Below, in pieces: positions 51,100 through 60,293 of a stretch of DNA of 64,000 nucleotides; within the stretch, counting starts at the first letter, position 1; each line of letters starts with the position of its first letter. The DNA lies in contig JBQTJI010000039.1 of assembly GCA_052387255.1 (NCBI GenBank), positions 1 to 64,000 on the forward strand, in the 5' to 3' direction. A program made the position numbers and the translations under genes. Below the pieces are notes generated by a model, which had not been told where the DNA came from, did not search any database, and saw only the letters and a program-made list of their open reading frames with translations. This DNA comes from JBBQXK01 sp052387255. GTDB taxonomy: Bacteria; Pseudomonadota; Alphaproteobacteria; Rhodobacterales; Rhodobacteraceae.

Positions 51100-51501
51100 T
51101 CAGGCGCCGCCGGCCGTGATCGTGAACCCGGCGATGTTGATCTCCTGCCCGACCGCAAAGACGGTGTTGTCGAAGGTGATGTCGCCTCCGCCGCCCGTGG
51201 CCGAGCAGGTCCCCTGGGCATGGCAGGTGCCGCCCTGCTTGATCCGGAAGTGCCCGGCCGTGCCCGCCGCGTCGGCCGAGGCATCCTGCCAGGTTCCAAG
51301 CAGTGTTTTGGCTCCGCCCGAGGCAGCGTTCGCCCAGTCCGACGGCAGGGTGATCGACGCCAGCAAGGTGCCCGTATCCGAGGCCGCGCAGCTGGCAGGC
51401 ACAGACCCGCTGCGGATCTCGAGCGTCGGAGCCGTTCCGATCGCGGTTTCGATGGCGTCGAGCGTGGCATTTCGCACGGCGACGGAGAGCTGAAGAGCCA
51501 T
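51100..51501 (-). CDS. Phage virion-associated beta-rich protein
   Basis: Predicted 133-residue protein. The start, MALQLSVAVRNATLDAIETAI, and the following EIRSGSVPASC and LASITLPSDW belong to a small protein common in alphaproteobacterial phages next to tail genes. Its exact role is unknown. No membrane segment is seen. It follows the lysozyme gene by 24 bases. Confidence 0.7.
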   Translation of the reverse strand: MALQLSVAVRNATLDAIETAIGTAPTLEIRSGSVPASCAASDTGTLLASITLPSDWANAASGGAKTLLGTWQDASADAAGTAGHFRIKQGGTCHAQGTCSATGGGGDITFDNTVFAVGQEINIAGFTITAGGA

Positions 51502-51525
51502 GATCTTTCCTCTTTCTCGTGGGTG

Positions 51526-52050
51526 TCAGGTGCGCGGGAGGCCCGCTTCGCGCAGGCCGTCCTCGCAAAGTGCGCGCTCTTCGGCGCGACGGCGAACCAG
51601 GCCGGGAAGCTCTCGCCCCCGGGCCCTGGTGTAGAGCGACATGGCTGCGCAGGCCTCCCAGAACTTGCCCTGGTTGATCCGCGGGGCCGCCATGTTCCGG
51701 CAGTAGACGCCCGTGCCGAGGTTGTAGGTGAAGGACAGCAGCGCCGCTTCGGTCTTTGCCGGGAGCGTGACCGCGGTGCAGGCCCGCATCTCCCGCAGGA
51801 AGCCTTCCAGACGCGGCTGCAGCATCGCCTCGCATTCGGCCACGGTCGCCCGGTCACCCATCTCGACCCCGAGCGTCTCGCCAAAGCAGATCGTCGGAAT
51901 GCCCACAGGGTCGCGGTAGGCCTGGGTGCGAAGCCCTTCGTGATCCTTGATCATGGGCAGTGCCAGACCGATGACGGCAGCGATTGCTGCCCCCACCCCG
52001 GCCACGCCTGCGGCGCGCCGGGGTGGGACGGATCTCAGCTGCAGGCTCAT
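51526..52050 (-). CDS. SAR endolysin, GH24 lysozyme
   Basis: Predicted 174-residue lysozyme of the T4/P21 kind. The catalytic triad has the exact E-8-D-5-T spacing: E38, D47, T53. Residues 13-34 are a weakly hydrophobic Gly/Ala-rich segment that can act as a signal-anchor-release domain, letting the enzyme reach the periplasm by the Sec system and be freed at lysis. Its ATG overlaps the previous holin-like stop (ATGA). A longer frame to 52215 runs through that gene and is rejected. Confidence 0.9.
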   Translation of the reverse strand: MSLQLRSVPPRRAAGVAGVGAAIAAVIGLALPMIKDHEGLRTQAYRDPVGIPTICFGETLGVEMGDRATVAECEAMLQPRLEGFLREMRACTAVTLPAKTEAALLSFTYNLGTGVYCRNMAAPRINQGKFWEACAAMSLYTRARGRELPGLVRRRAEERALCEDGLREAGLPRT

Positions 52051-52310
52051 GCGCCTTCCCCCTTCGTGTCGTCCGCCGGCTGCAGCTCCTTCTGAACCAG
52101 GAGCCGCGCGACCGAGGCCAGAAGGGTCACCACGCCCGCGATCGCGGCATAGGTGCCCTGCGGCATCTCGATGATCTCCGGCAGGTAGGGCAGGGCCACT
52201 TCCAGCCCGGAACACAGGCCGGCCAGAAGGATGAGCCGGATCGACCAGGCTTTCGTGGCCACGGTCTTCCAGTTGTCCACGAACTTCAGCTCAGGGCTCT
52301 CGGTGTTCAT
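52047..52310 (-). CDS. Holin-like protein with two membrane segments
   Basis: Predicted 87-residue membrane protein. Segments near residues 23-40 and 50-68 are hydrophobic, and a charged tail (KELQPADDTKGEGA) follows. It overlaps both neighbours by four bases and directly precedes the SAR endolysin, so it is probably a holin or pinholin that triggers lysis timing. Confidence 0.7.
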   Translation of the reverse strand: MNTESPELKFVDNWKTVATKAWSIRLILLAGLCSGLEVALPYLPEIIEMPQGTYAAIAGVVTLLASVARLLVQKELQPADDTKGEGA

Positions 52311-52480
52311 TTGAAGGTCTCCTTGTCGTCCATCCCGAAGATCCGGACCCGTGCCCACTCGTAGATGCGGATCACCGTCCAGATGATCGCCAGCACGGCC
52401 GAAACTTCAGGCAGGTAGCCCATCACCGTTCCGAATGCCCCGATCCCAGCGGCTACATCTCCCAGATCACGTCCGTTCAT
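52307..52480 (-). CDS. Small one-span holin or antiholin
   Basis: Predicted 57-residue protein with one hydrophobic segment (about residues 10-36) and a basic end. It overlaps both neighbours by four bases. N4-like phages often carry such a short membrane gene in the lysis cassette. With the next gene it may make a holin-antiholin pair; which is which cannot be told. Confidence 0.65.
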   Translation of the reverse strand: MNGRDLGDVAAGIGAFGTVMGYLPEVSAVLAIIWTVIRIYEWARVRIFGMDDKETFK

Positions 52481-52722
52481 TCCTGCCCGCCTTTCTTGTT
52501 CTCGTTGATCGTCATGTTCGCGTACCACTCCCAGGATTTCCGGCAGTGATCGTCTTCTCCCAGGAGCTGCTTGAAGACCCAGTCGAGCCAGGGGCGGACG
52601 AAGAACCCGTCCCGCCAGGACTGGGCGCAGAGTGTCAGGTCAGGATCACCCCCGAGAGCCGCGTTCAGCGATCTCGACACCTTCGAGAAACTTCCCTCGA
52701 TTATCCCGGCGATATTCCTCAT
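52477..52722 (-). CDS. Conserved small phage protein near lysis genes
   Basis: Predicted 81-residue soluble protein with SLNAALGGDPDLTLCAQSW and a C-terminal DDHCRKSWEW motif, a pattern recurring in phage lysis regions. No known function. It overlaps the tail spike stop and the next start by four bases each. Confidence 0.65.
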   Translation of the reverse strand: MRNIAGIIEGSFSKVSRSLNAALGGDPDLTLCAQSWRDGFFVRPWLDWVFKQLLGEDDHCRKSWEWYANMTINENKKGGQE

Positions 52723-55700
52723 TGCGTCAGCAGCGTTGCCGTGATCGTGGCCGGCGACGACGACGGCGATCCGCCCTGGTCGTGGTAGATCGTGATCGTG
52801 CCGCTGTTGGTGGGCGCACCTCCCGAGGTATCAGCGCGGAGCAGATACGGCGTGCTGTTGGTCAGTCCCTGGATCAGGGCTGTGCCCTTTGCATTGGTCA
52901 CACCGCGGAAGCTGATCCCCCGCTCGCCGCCCTTCTGGTAGATGTCGATGAGCTTCAGACCGGCCACGCGTTCGAACCAGAAGCCATAGCCGCCGGCCTC
53001 GGTCACGATGGCCTCGAGACGGACATTGTCGACCGTCACGTCTTCGGCGTTCAGGACCCGGACGTTCATCGTCTCGAGCGTGCCGGTCGTTCCCGTGCCC
53101 GAGCGGCCGATGATCCAGTCCTTGAGGACCAGACCCCTGATCACCGTCAGGTCATCCGAGTGGCTGATTTCGCAGATCCGCCCAGCAATCTGATCGGCCT
53201 CGACGTTGCGGATCACGACATCTTCCGAGAACATTGCCGGATGGCGGCTGTTCTTGGAGATGCTGACCACGCGTTCCACGTTGGTCACCTTCAGCCCGTC
53301 GACGATCACCCGACGTGCCCCCGGGACGATCACGAAAGCCACGCCCTTGTAGTTCTCGACGACGTTGTCGATGACCTGGATGTCCTCGTCCCAGAGGAAC
53401 TTGGGGTTGCCGATCCGGATCGCATCGGTGGATCCACCGGAGTCCGGAGAGTAGAGCGCCGAAGAGGACCGCCGCACGGTGTTGCGCCGGATGATCGCGC
53501 CGACGTTCCAGGACCCGTGCGTGTCGAGCGAGGAGGACGTGTCGTCGAGACAGAGGTTCTCCTCGATGATGACGCCGCCCGAGGTGCTCCAGAGCTCGAT
53601 GGAGTGGCGACAGCCGGTGATCTCGCATTCCCGCACGGTGCTGTTGCGCTCGCCCAGGCGCATGGAGATGCCATAAGCAAAACCCGCCTCGATCGACCCG
53701 CCAGGGCCGACCTTGGTGGTCTTGACCAGGTTCGCATCGCCCGAGTCCAGACGGATCGCCTGACCCATCCGTCGCACGTTCAGCGGTTCCTCGGCCGTGG
53801 TGAACTTGTCGAATTCACCGCCCTCGAAGGTGCAGCCCACGCAGTAGCGCGCCCAGATGTACTGGTGGACCCAGGGGTCGGCCCCAGAGTTGCTCTGGAA
53901 ACCGCGCCACTGCCCGCCCACCACCCGGGCACCCTGGATCGGATCCACCTTCACGGCGCAGGCGTTCCAGCGCACGAGCTTGTTCTTGCCGAGGTTGCCC
54001 GCCAGCGTCAGGGTGTTTCCCGACTTGGCGATGACCTGGTGCAGCTCTTCGTTGCACTGGATCTCGACAGTGCCGAAGTTCGAGCCGTTGTTCACAACCG
54101 TGAAGTCTTCGGCACCCTGGCTGTCCATGAGCTGGTGCCAGCCGGGCTTCGGGACTTCCGAGGTGGAGATATGGACCCAGTCCCCCACGTTGAACCGGGA
54201 AGCATCCACCAGACTGATCTTGTTGGCCCCGGCGCCTGCGCTGACCGACAGGAGCGAACCCACCAGGAGCGACAGCGTCGAGGGGTCCGAGCTTTCCCAG
54301 CTGTCGACCGTGTTGTTCTGCGGCACGGTGATGTCGAGCGGCCGGTGCAGCGTCAGAGTGCGGGTGCCCACGTTCTTCGAAGCGACATAGACCGTCGTCC
54401 GGGACTCCGCCGGGTGATAGTTGGGCGCCGTCGTGTTGGTGCGGATCTCCACCACCGAGCCCGGCTGGACGGCCGCCAGAAAGGCATCGCTCGATGCCCC
54501 CGAACCGACCACCAGCGTCGTTGCCCCGATGGCGGCGTTGGCCCCGACAACGGCATCGGACAGGAGTGCGGGGTCCTTCACCAGCTCGCCCCACATGAAG
54601 AGGACGCCCCAGTTCTGCGTGGTCTTGCCGCGCTGGATCGTGTTTCCCGTCAGATCCAGGACCCAGTTCCGCGCCACACTGGTCGGCGGCGGCTGGAGAC
54701 GGTCCATGATGTAGATGGTGCCTGTGGGCGAATTCAGGTCCAGGATCGCACCCTCGGGAGCCAGGGCAGGCACCCGGTTGCGCATGAACCATTCGATGGC
54801 CGCTTCGGCCGGCTGAGCCTGGGAAGTCCCCCATCCGGTCCAGTTCTGGCCACCATTGGGGGTATGGTCGGCAAAGACGTCGGCCCACAGGAACACCGTC
54901 GTCTCGACCGGCAGCGACACCGCTGCGACCGCACCAACGACCAGCCAGCCATTGGTGGAGATTTTCCGGAGTATCCCGGATTTGTAGCGCTCCGTGACCG
55001 TCGTCAATCCACCGTCCACGCCGTTCAGTGTCACGCCCGGAACCGCGTCGATAGTCACGGCACCGCTTCCGATGCGGACAATCTCGACCTCGTAGCCGAT
55101 GGGGGCAGCCACCGCCGCGTTCAGCGGGATCGTCACCACCAGATCGGTGGCGCTGTCGACGTGAAGGGCAGTCCCTTCGTCCGCCAGGGACAGGGCAAAG
55201 GCACTCGTCTTGCTGATGATCGGCCGACGGAGCTTGCGGAGGTTGCCGTCGCCGGTGGCGTTCAGCGAGACCGTGATGGTTCCGTCGCCATCGTCGACCA
55301 GGGCGAAGGCCAGGTCGCCATAGTTGATGTTTGTCGGCGTCACACCGGGCGCCAGCACCAGGACATCTTGCTCCGAGATCGTCGCACCGCCACCCACGCC
55401 CGGGCCCGTTCCCGTGCCGGCAATCGGAGTTAGGTCCACGCTGACGTCAGGCAGGACGGCGTTGCCCTCCTTGTCCACGCTCTGCAGCGTCAGGATCCTG
55501 GTGTCGGGATCGACGGTGGCCGCGCTCAGCCGGATGTCGATGTCCGGCAGCTGCACCTGGTTCACCAGCGGCGTCAGATCGACCGTGACCGGATCGCCCA
55601 TCGGCGTCTCGGCGTCGATGCCGTTCTGCAGGACCAGCGTGCCATCCGGCAGGATCAGCTCGCCGCTGATCAGCCGCAGCCCGCCACCGCCTTCGGGCGG

Positions 55701-55748
55701 TTCGCTCAGATGGTCATGCGGCCGTGGCGGGGTGAAAACCCTCTTCAT
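52719..55748 (-). CDS. Tail spike with parallel beta-helix
   Basis: Predicted 1009-residue host-recognition protein. The N-terminal 300 residues are beta-rich and contain ISGELILPDGTLVL and a DGDGTITVSLNATGDGN-type segment, likely for attachment to the tail. Residues about 400-950 have repeated short strands (GVIIEENLCLDD, VGAIIRRNTVRR, VVIRNVEADQI, TVDNVRLEAIV) typical of pectate-lyase-like right-handed beta-helices. Such spikes bind and often cut surface polysaccharide. No clear catalytic motif can be named. The last 50 residues may be a trimer cap. Confidence 0.8.
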   Translation of the reverse strand: MKRVFTPPRPHDHLSEPPEGGGGLRLISGELILPDGTLVLQNGIDAETPMGDPVTVDLTPLVNQVQLPDIDIRLSAATVDPDTRILTLQSVDKEGNAVLPDVSVDLTPIAGTGTGPGVGGGATISEQDVLVLAPGVTPTNINYGDLAFALVDDGDGTITVSLNATGDGNLRKLRRPIISKTSAFALSLADEGTALHVDSATDLVVTIPLNAAVAAPIGYEVEIVRIGSGAVTIDAVPGVTLNGVDGGLTTVTERYKSGILRKISTNGWLVVGAVAAVSLPVETTVFLWADVFADHTPNGGQNWTGWGTSQAQPAEAAIEWFMRNRVPALAPEGAILDLNSPTGTIYIMDRLQPPPTSVARNWVLDLTGNTIQRGKTTQNWGVLFMWGELVKDPALLSDAVVGANAAIGATTLVVGSGASSDAFLAAVQPGSVVEIRTNTTAPNYHPAESRTTVYVASKNVGTRTLTLHRPLDITVPQNNTVDSWESSDPSTLSLLVGSLLSVSAGAGANKISLVDASRFNVGDWVHISTSEVPKPGWHQLMDSQGAEDFTVVNNGSNFGTVEIQCNEELHQVIAKSGNTLTLAGNLGKNKLVRWNACAVKVDPIQGARVVGGQWRGFQSNSGADPWVHQYIWARYCVGCTFEGGEFDKFTTAEEPLNVRRMGQAIRLDSGDANLVKTTKVGPGGSIEAGFAYGISMRLGERNSTVRECEITGCRHSIELWSTSGGVIIEENLCLDDTSSSLDTHGSWNVGAIIRRNTVRRSSSALYSPDSGGSTDAIRIGNPKFLWDEDIQVIDNVVENYKGVAFVIVPGARRVIVDGLKVTNVERVVSISKNSRHPAMFSEDVVIRNVEADQIAGRICEISHSDDLTVIRGLVLKDWIIGRSGTGTTGTLETMNVRVLNAEDVTVDNVRLEAIVTEAGGYGFWFERVAGLKLIDIYQKGGERGISFRGVTNAKGTALIQGLTNSTPYLLRADTSGGAPTNSGTITIYHDQGGSPSSSPATITATLLTQ

Positions 55749-56449
55749 ACGAACCCCCGGTCTTCGAGTTTGGAATGGGTCTGGACCAGGCTCGTCGTGG
55801 CCTGGTCGCGTGTTTCAGCTTCGGAACAGATCATCTCGAAGCGGCCGAGATGCTCGCCGGCCTTGGAGGCGTTCTCCATGCCGTTTATCGCGGAGAAGAC
55901 TTGGTAGGCGACGTGATGCTCGATGGCGGGAACCAGGACCGCAGGAGCCAGGATCGGCTGGCTCAGCTGCACCGGCACCGATAGGGCCAGCTTCGGATGA
56001 TAGGCCTGGTAGAGCAGGTGGTAGCAGTCGCCGTCCACAGGCGTGGGAACCAGGAGGAGACGGCTGTTCGGGGTGAAGAGCGATGTCGGGTCGCCCGGAT
56101 CGTTCATCACGACCTCCTCGCCCCATTCGTTGAAGATCTCGAGAATCTTCATGACATCTTCGGTGAACGGGTTCGCGAGGCTGTCCTCGATGAACTTCGG
56201 TCCCACCGTCGGATCGGTGTCGGCGTACTTCTTCTCGAAGGGGTATTCCGTCCAGGACCCGTAGATCCGGATCACCATTTCCCGCTCGAGCAGGTTGAAG
56301 CGCGAGTAGAGCTGTGTCAGGGCGTTATCGACCATCATCGCCACCCGGCGGTGATGCTGGCTCGGGATCATTCCCTGCCCTTCACTGCCGATCGAGAGGT
56401 TCGACAGAACCCCGAGCGACAGCCTGCTGAAGAGTTGGTCAAGCGTCAT
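55745..56449 (-). CDS. Head-to-tail adaptor or tail tube protein
   Basis: Predicted 234-residue protein. MTLDQLFSRLSLGVLSNLSI and RRVAMMVDNALTQLYSRFNL are typical starts of the gp4/gp11-like adaptor ring of podoviruses, and the C-terminal half is helical. It lies between terminase and tail spike, in agreement with a connector role. It overlaps the spike start by four bases. Confidence 0.7.
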   Translation of the reverse strand: MTLDQLFSRLSLGVLSNLSIGSEGQGMIPSQHHRRVAMMVDNALTQLYSRFNLLEREMVIRIYGSWTEYPFEKKYADTDPTVGPKFIEDSLANPFTEDVMKILEIFNEWGEEVVMNDPGDPTSLFTPNSRLLLVPTPVDGDCYHLLYQAYHPKLALSVPVQLSQPILAPAVLVPAIEHHVAYQVFSAINGMENASKAGEHLGRFEMICSEAETRDQATTSLVQTHSKLEDRGFV

Positions 56450-56490
56450 GCTTGCGTCCCGGCTTTGGTTTCAGGAAAGGGTTGCTTGGC

Positions 56491-58137
56491 TCAGACGAGG
56501 TAGGAACCCAGACGATCCCCGCCGTTGTCCTGCTGATCCTCGAAGTCCCAGCGACCGTCTTCTTTCTGCTGGGCCGGAATGTCGTCGCTCGGCTTCCAGG
56601 GCTTGAGGTTCATCAGCATCGAGATTGTATCGAGGCAATCGTCCTTGCCCTTCAGGCCGTTGATCGTGGCGAGGGTGATCTCGCTCATGAACTGGCCGAG
56701 GATCTTCGTGGCGCGCATCTCTTCCGGGAAGTACAGCTTGCCGGCCTTGAACAGCGGCACCACGAGGTTGAAGCGGCTGAGCTTGTCGACGGTCGGGCGG
56801 ACCCCGGGCTTGCCGTTCTCCATGGCGAAATTGAACCAGATGTTCCTGGTCATCATCTCCCGCTGGATCCAGGAGATGAACGCGCCCTGCTGACCCGTGA
56901 TCTCGACCCCTACCTGCTGGGGACGGTATTCCGAGACCAGACGGAAGAGCGCGTCGATGGACTTGTCCATGGTCTGGCGCTCACAGACGCCGTCGACCCA
57001 GAACCAATCACCGTTCGCGTTGTAGGCCCAGACCGAGATGACCGAGTTGTCGGCTTTCTGGCGCTCGGACGTCGCGAAGTCCGTGGTGATGTAGAAGTTG
57101 AACCTTCCCTTGTTATTTAGCAGACTTTGCCGCGAATACCAGCGGATTTCTCCATCCTGAACCAGTCGATCTTCCTCGCTTGTGATCCGCAGCATGAGTT
57201 CCTGCTGGAAGGCGGCGAGCTTGCCCGACAGCACCGAAACGCGATACTGCTCGGCCACGAATTCGTAGGTGAAGCGGTCTTCCCAGGCACCGCGGAACTC
57301 TTCGGGCGCGCAGGGAAAACGTTCGCAGATCGGCCAGACGTTGACGTCCCAGGCTCCGGACTCGACCGCCTCATAGAGGATGTCGTCCTTGTTGAAGGGG
57401 GTGCCGTTGAAGATGATCTTGCGGCGGATCGGGTGCAGGGCATAGTCCACGCCCTTGTAGATCGTGTCCTTGATCGCGGCCATGGCGACCTTGGACTTGG
57501 CGTCATCGTCACTGACCAGGTCATCGAGGACGGCGAGCACAGGGCGTTTGCCGAAGATCTTGGTGCCGCGCAGACCCGTTTTTGCCCCGAACATCTTCAC
57601 GCCGAGCTTGTTGCCCTCCTTCGAGGTGAACTCGAGGTAGTTGTCGGTGAAGCTGACGTTCTTCCGAGGCAGCCACTCCTGCAGGAAGTCACTGTTGTTG
57701 TAGCGGAACTCGATGTTCTTGCGGGCCGACTTCACCCCGTTGTCCATCGAGTCCGAGATGTAGATCATCCCCTCGACCGGGCCGAAGCCGTCGATCTCGC
57801 CGAAGACCGCAAGGTAGAGGACCAGGTATTCGAACATCAGCGTGGTCTTGGCCATGCCCCGGGCGCAGAGGTTGGCCACCCGCTGCTTCTTTCCGGCGAT
57901 CTTGTCGAGCATCGCCAGATGCACGACGGGCGTCAGGTTCTGCTCGCCTTGGCCGCCGTTCACCAGCTTGATGAAGTTCATGAACTTCAGGGCAAAGGGC
58001 GTCGGCATGTAGCGGCCGCCGTTCAGCCCGGCGTAGTCGACGAGGTCGAGCCACTCGTCGACGGTTCGCTTCACCACGTCGGTGCTGAGCAACGCATAAG
58101 GGATCTGGGGCGGGGACTGGGGCTGCGGCGACTGCAT
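56491..58137 (-). CDS. Terminase large subunit
   Basis: Predicted 548-residue DNA packaging motor (N4 gp68 type). The ATPase has a Walker A variant ARGMAKTT (residues 92-99, K97) and Walker B VLAVLDDLV. The nuclease has YITTDFAT, VGVEIT and a final DDCLDTI acidic set, in RNase H-fold order. It cuts and pumps DNA through the portal. I use ATG 58137, which leaves 16 bases after the previous stop; an in-frame ATG at 58206 would overlap that gene. Neither has a strong ribosome-binding site. Confidence 0.92.
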   Translation of the reverse strand: MQSPQPQSPPQIPYALLSTDVVKRTVDEWLDLVDYAGLNGGRYMPTPFALKFMNFIKLVNGGQGEQNLTPVVHLAMLDKIAGKKQRVANLCARGMAKTTLMFEYLVLYLAVFGEIDGFGPVEGMIYISDSMDNGVKSARKNIEFRYNNSDFLQEWLPRKNVSFTDNYLEFTSKEGNKLGVKMFGAKTGLRGTKIFGKRPVLAVLDDLVSDDDAKSKVAMAAIKDTIYKGVDYALHPIRRKIIFNGTPFNKDDILYEAVESGAWDVNVWPICERFPCAPEEFRGAWEDRFTYEFVAEQYRVSVLSGKLAAFQQELMLRITSEEDRLVQDGEIRWYSRQSLLNNKGRFNFYITTDFATSERQKADNSVISVWAYNANGDWFWVDGVCERQTMDKSIDALFRLVSEYRPQQVGVEITGQQGAFISWIQREMMTRNIWFNFAMENGKPGVRPTVDKLSRFNLVVPLFKAGKLYFPEEMRATKILGQFMSEITLATINGLKGKDDCLDTISMLMNLKPWKPSDDIPAQQKEDGRWDFEDQQDNGGDRLGSYLV

Positions 58138-58153
58138 CACAGGAACCAGGACC

Positions 58154-58609
58154 TCAGACGTCCACGACGTCGACCGGAGCCAGTTCCCTGGGCTGGCTAT
58201 GGTCATCCCCGGCCGTCATCGTGGTCCGCCGACCTTTGTAGAAGCGCTCGGGTTCTCCCCGGCGGCCGTCCTCGAGGTTCCAGTGGACGTTATGAACCAG
58301 GGCCACCGCGTTCCACAGGATGTGATCGGCGTGGCAAAGACCCGACTCCTTGTCGCGCTCCTCGCCACGAATGTAGGCGAAGGCATGCCGCAGCAGGGAA
58401 CCAAGGAGCTGGACTCGGCTCAGGCCGAGGGACCAGTTCCAGGGCGCATACTTCCGCGCCCCTATCTCGGCCACCCGTGCATAGGCCTCCGTGATCTCCT
58501 GGAAGGGCACCAGGTCATAGGGCAGCGCGTGCAGCTTCTCGCGCTTCGCCCCAGCCGCCGAACTGCCAAAGCCGTCCTGCTGATGGATCATCGTCTGCGC
58601 CGTGGTCAT
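58154..58609 (-). CDS. dATP/dGTP diphosphohydrolase-like protein
   Basis: Predicted 151-residue protein of the phage dATP/dGTP diphosphohydrolase type (formerly DUF5664). The signature ARKYAPWNWSLGLSRVQL and the following LRHAFAYIRGEERDKESGL and HADHILWNAVALVH helices supply metal-binding His/Glu/Asp. Such enzymes change the dNTP pool. It is unusual to see it inside the late operon beside terminase genes. No PurZ-type gene is found in the window, so there is no support for 2-aminoadenine DNA. Confidence 0.75.
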   Translation of the reverse strand: MTTAQTMIHQQDGFGSSAAGAKREKLHALPYDLVPFQEITEAYARVAEIGARKYAPWNWSLGLSRVQLLGSLLRHAFAYIRGEERDKESGLCHADHILWNAVALVHNVHWNLEDGRRGEPERFYKGRRTTMTAGDDHSQPRELAPVDVVDV

Positions 58610-59310
58610 TCACTGGCCCTCGAGGGCGTAACGTCGATCATTGCCGCACCGTTGGAGATCAGTTTCTGGTGCGCGATCTCGCGCGTTGTGGCCCCGCTCT
58701 CGATCAGCTGGATCTGGCGTTGGGCGATGTCGCCCAGCATCTGCCGCAGCTCGTTCAGGCCCGAGGCCTCCGGCGTCGTGACGTTGACGTCGATCTGCTT
58801 CTTCTCCGGTGGCTTCACATGGGTCAGGATCGAGTTGGCCGCCTGCATCTGGACCATCTCGCTGCGGGCCGTGTTCATCAGCTCGACCTGCTTGGTCACC
58901 GCCTTCTGGAAGGCGTCCTGGTTCATGACCCACACCGGGATCATGGCCTGCTCCAGGATCAGGTTGACCAGCTTGCCCCGGGCGTAGATCGACACATAAG
59001 CCGAGATGTCCTTGGGCGTGGCGCCCCTGGCCACCAGACCTTGGTATCGCTGCGGGAAGGTCCGGGCGTAGGACTCCTGGTTGTTGAACCCCATCATCCG
59101 GTAGCTGACGAAGGCCGCGGCGTTCAGGTAGTCTTCAAGCTTGAACTTCCCCTCCTTCAGCACCGTCGTGAAGCCCACGAACGTGTCGCGGATGGCGGCC
59201 GCTGCTTCCTGGTCCGAAGACACCAGGTTCAGCTTGTCGACCAGGTCCTGACTGACAGCATTGCGCAGCTGCGGGGGGACAGCGTTCTTTACCTCCTCCA
59301 TCGTCAGCAT
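58606..59310 (-). CDS. Putative small terminase or packaging protein
   Basis: Predicted 234-residue helical protein, first gene of the late operon. The central part (SYARTFPQRYQGLVARGATP and VSIYARGKLVNLILEQA) is strongly helical and the end is Gln/Glu-rich. Its place next to the large terminase suggests a small terminase subunit (N4 gp69 region), but I see no classical helix-turn-helix. I choose ATG 59310; a longer frame to 59454 covers the promoter region. It overlaps the next gene by four bases. Confidence 0.6.
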   Translation of the reverse strand: MLTMEEVKNAVPPQLRNAVSQDLVDKLNLVSSDQEAAAAIRDTFVGFTTVLKEGKFKLEDYLNAAAFVSYRMMGFNNQESYARTFPQRYQGLVARGATPKDISAYVSIYARGKLVNLILEQAMIPVWVMNQDAFQKAVTKQVELMNTARSEMVQMQAANSILTHVKPPEKKQIDVNVTTPEASGLNELRQMLGDIAQRQIQLIESGATTREIAHQKLISNGAAMIDVTPSRASE

Positions 59311-59351
59311 ATCGGCTGCTTCTTTCTTACTGTTCTTGGCTTCTCTTCTCC

Positions 59352-59389
59352 TATAAACTTTCCGTGGATATTTCAACGCAAAATCGTTG
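59352..59389 (-). promoter_or_regulatory. Possible late promoter and hairpin
   Basis: On the minus strand TTTATA (59352-59357) and TTGCGT (59376-59381) are 18 bases apart, 42 bases or more upstream of the late operon. CAACG-N6-CGTTG (59374-59389) forms a small hairpin over the -35 region. Weak match; assigned mostly by position. Confidence 0.35.
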
Positions 59390-59644
59390 ACAGTTATCTT
59401 CTGATCCGCGAAAACCCGGCGCAAGGGGTCAACGACAAGCCTATCGAGCCTCACACCCCTTCGCCCCTCCGCCTCTCTTCAGAGGGCCATCGCCGCACTC
59501 ACCTCCTCCCTAGTGTCACACCTCCCATCGTGGCGATGGCCCCCTCGAGCGAGGCTGCGATCTTCTCCTGTTTTGGTTCCTTTCCAGGAGGCGGATCGCC
59601 ATCACCGGTTTGCGGGCTGGGAGTGCCCGCTCGACCTACCCCGA

Positions 59645-60127
59645 ATGCCCCTCCCCGCAGGGGAACCAGGAGCCCAGGCCTTGAAGCACCATCCTGTCGA
59701 ACTGCCCGAGCATCTGCGTGCCGAGGGCGTTGTCCGCTATGAGCTCTTCGCGCTCGAAGTCCCCGTCTACACCAGTGAGAAGACCCGCGTCGACGCCATG
59801 GGATTTCTGGGCCTGCCGGATGTTGGCCTGCCACAGCCCTGCCTCGGATGCGTGTCGCGCCTACAGGACGAGAACGGGGCGGCCGTGTTCTCCATGACGA
59901 TCACCCCCGAAGCATCGCTGTCCACCTGGGCGCACGAAGCCGTCCATCTGGCCGATCTAGTCATGGAAGAACGGGGCATCCCGACCGGTGCCGACAACAC
60001 CGAAGTCCGGGCCTACCTGACCGGCTATGCCGTGCAGCAGATCCGCGAGATCATGGAGGGCTATGAAAAGCGCATGGCCAAGGTCAAGACCAGGGCGAAG
60101 AAGGGCAAGACGAACGCTCAGTCCTGA
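59645..60127 (+). CDS. Zincin-like phage protein (HEAVH)
   Basis: Predicted 160-residue protein. HEAVHLADLVMEERGI carries an HExxH zinc-binding motif followed by NTEVRAYLTGYAVQQI, the pattern of a short phage family of predicted metallopeptidases. The end is Lys-rich. The ATG at 59645 has no ribosome-binding site. A TTG at 59681 has AGGAG eight bases upstream and may be the true start. It is transcribed away from the late operon and followed by a hairpin terminator. The substrate is unknown. Confidence 0.65.
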   Translation: MPLPAGEPGAQALKHHPVELPEHLRAEGVVRYELFALEVPVYTSEKTRVDAMGFLGLPDVGLPQPCLGCVSRLQDENGAAVFSMTITPEASLSTWAHEAVHLADLVMEERGIPTGADNTEVRAYLTGYAVQQIREIMEGYEKRMAKVKTRAKKGKTNAQS

Positions 60128-60209
60128 ACCAGGACCTCGCGCGCCCCGCATTGCTGCAGGATGCGTTCGGCAGTCTGCCCCCCTGCCATCGCCAGAGAAT
60201 GGCACGAAT

Positions 60210-60290
60210 ATTCTCCGCATATTCTGCGGCGTTTTTTTCTTGCACCTGCGGAGAATACGCTGAATAATCCCTGCACAAGCTGCGGAGATT
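60210..60290 (+). promoter_or_regulatory. Terminator and repeated boxes upstream of fic
   Basis: CCGCA-TATTC-TGCGG (60215-60229) followed by CGTTTTTTT looks like a Rho-independent terminator of the zincin-like gene. The boxes ATTCTCCGCA (60210-60219) and TGCGGAGAAT (60247-60256) are exact inverted copies, and a third near-copy TGCGGAGATT (60281-60290) overlaps the fic ribosome-binding site. This fits an operator for fic. Confidence 0.55.
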
Positions 60291-60293
60291 GCG

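Noticed and set aside
58154..58609. 2-aminoadenine (Z) genome hypothesis
   Set aside because: A dNTP hydrolase and a MazG-like gene are present, but no PurZ-like gene is seen, and the polymerase is not of a diagnosed DpoZ type.
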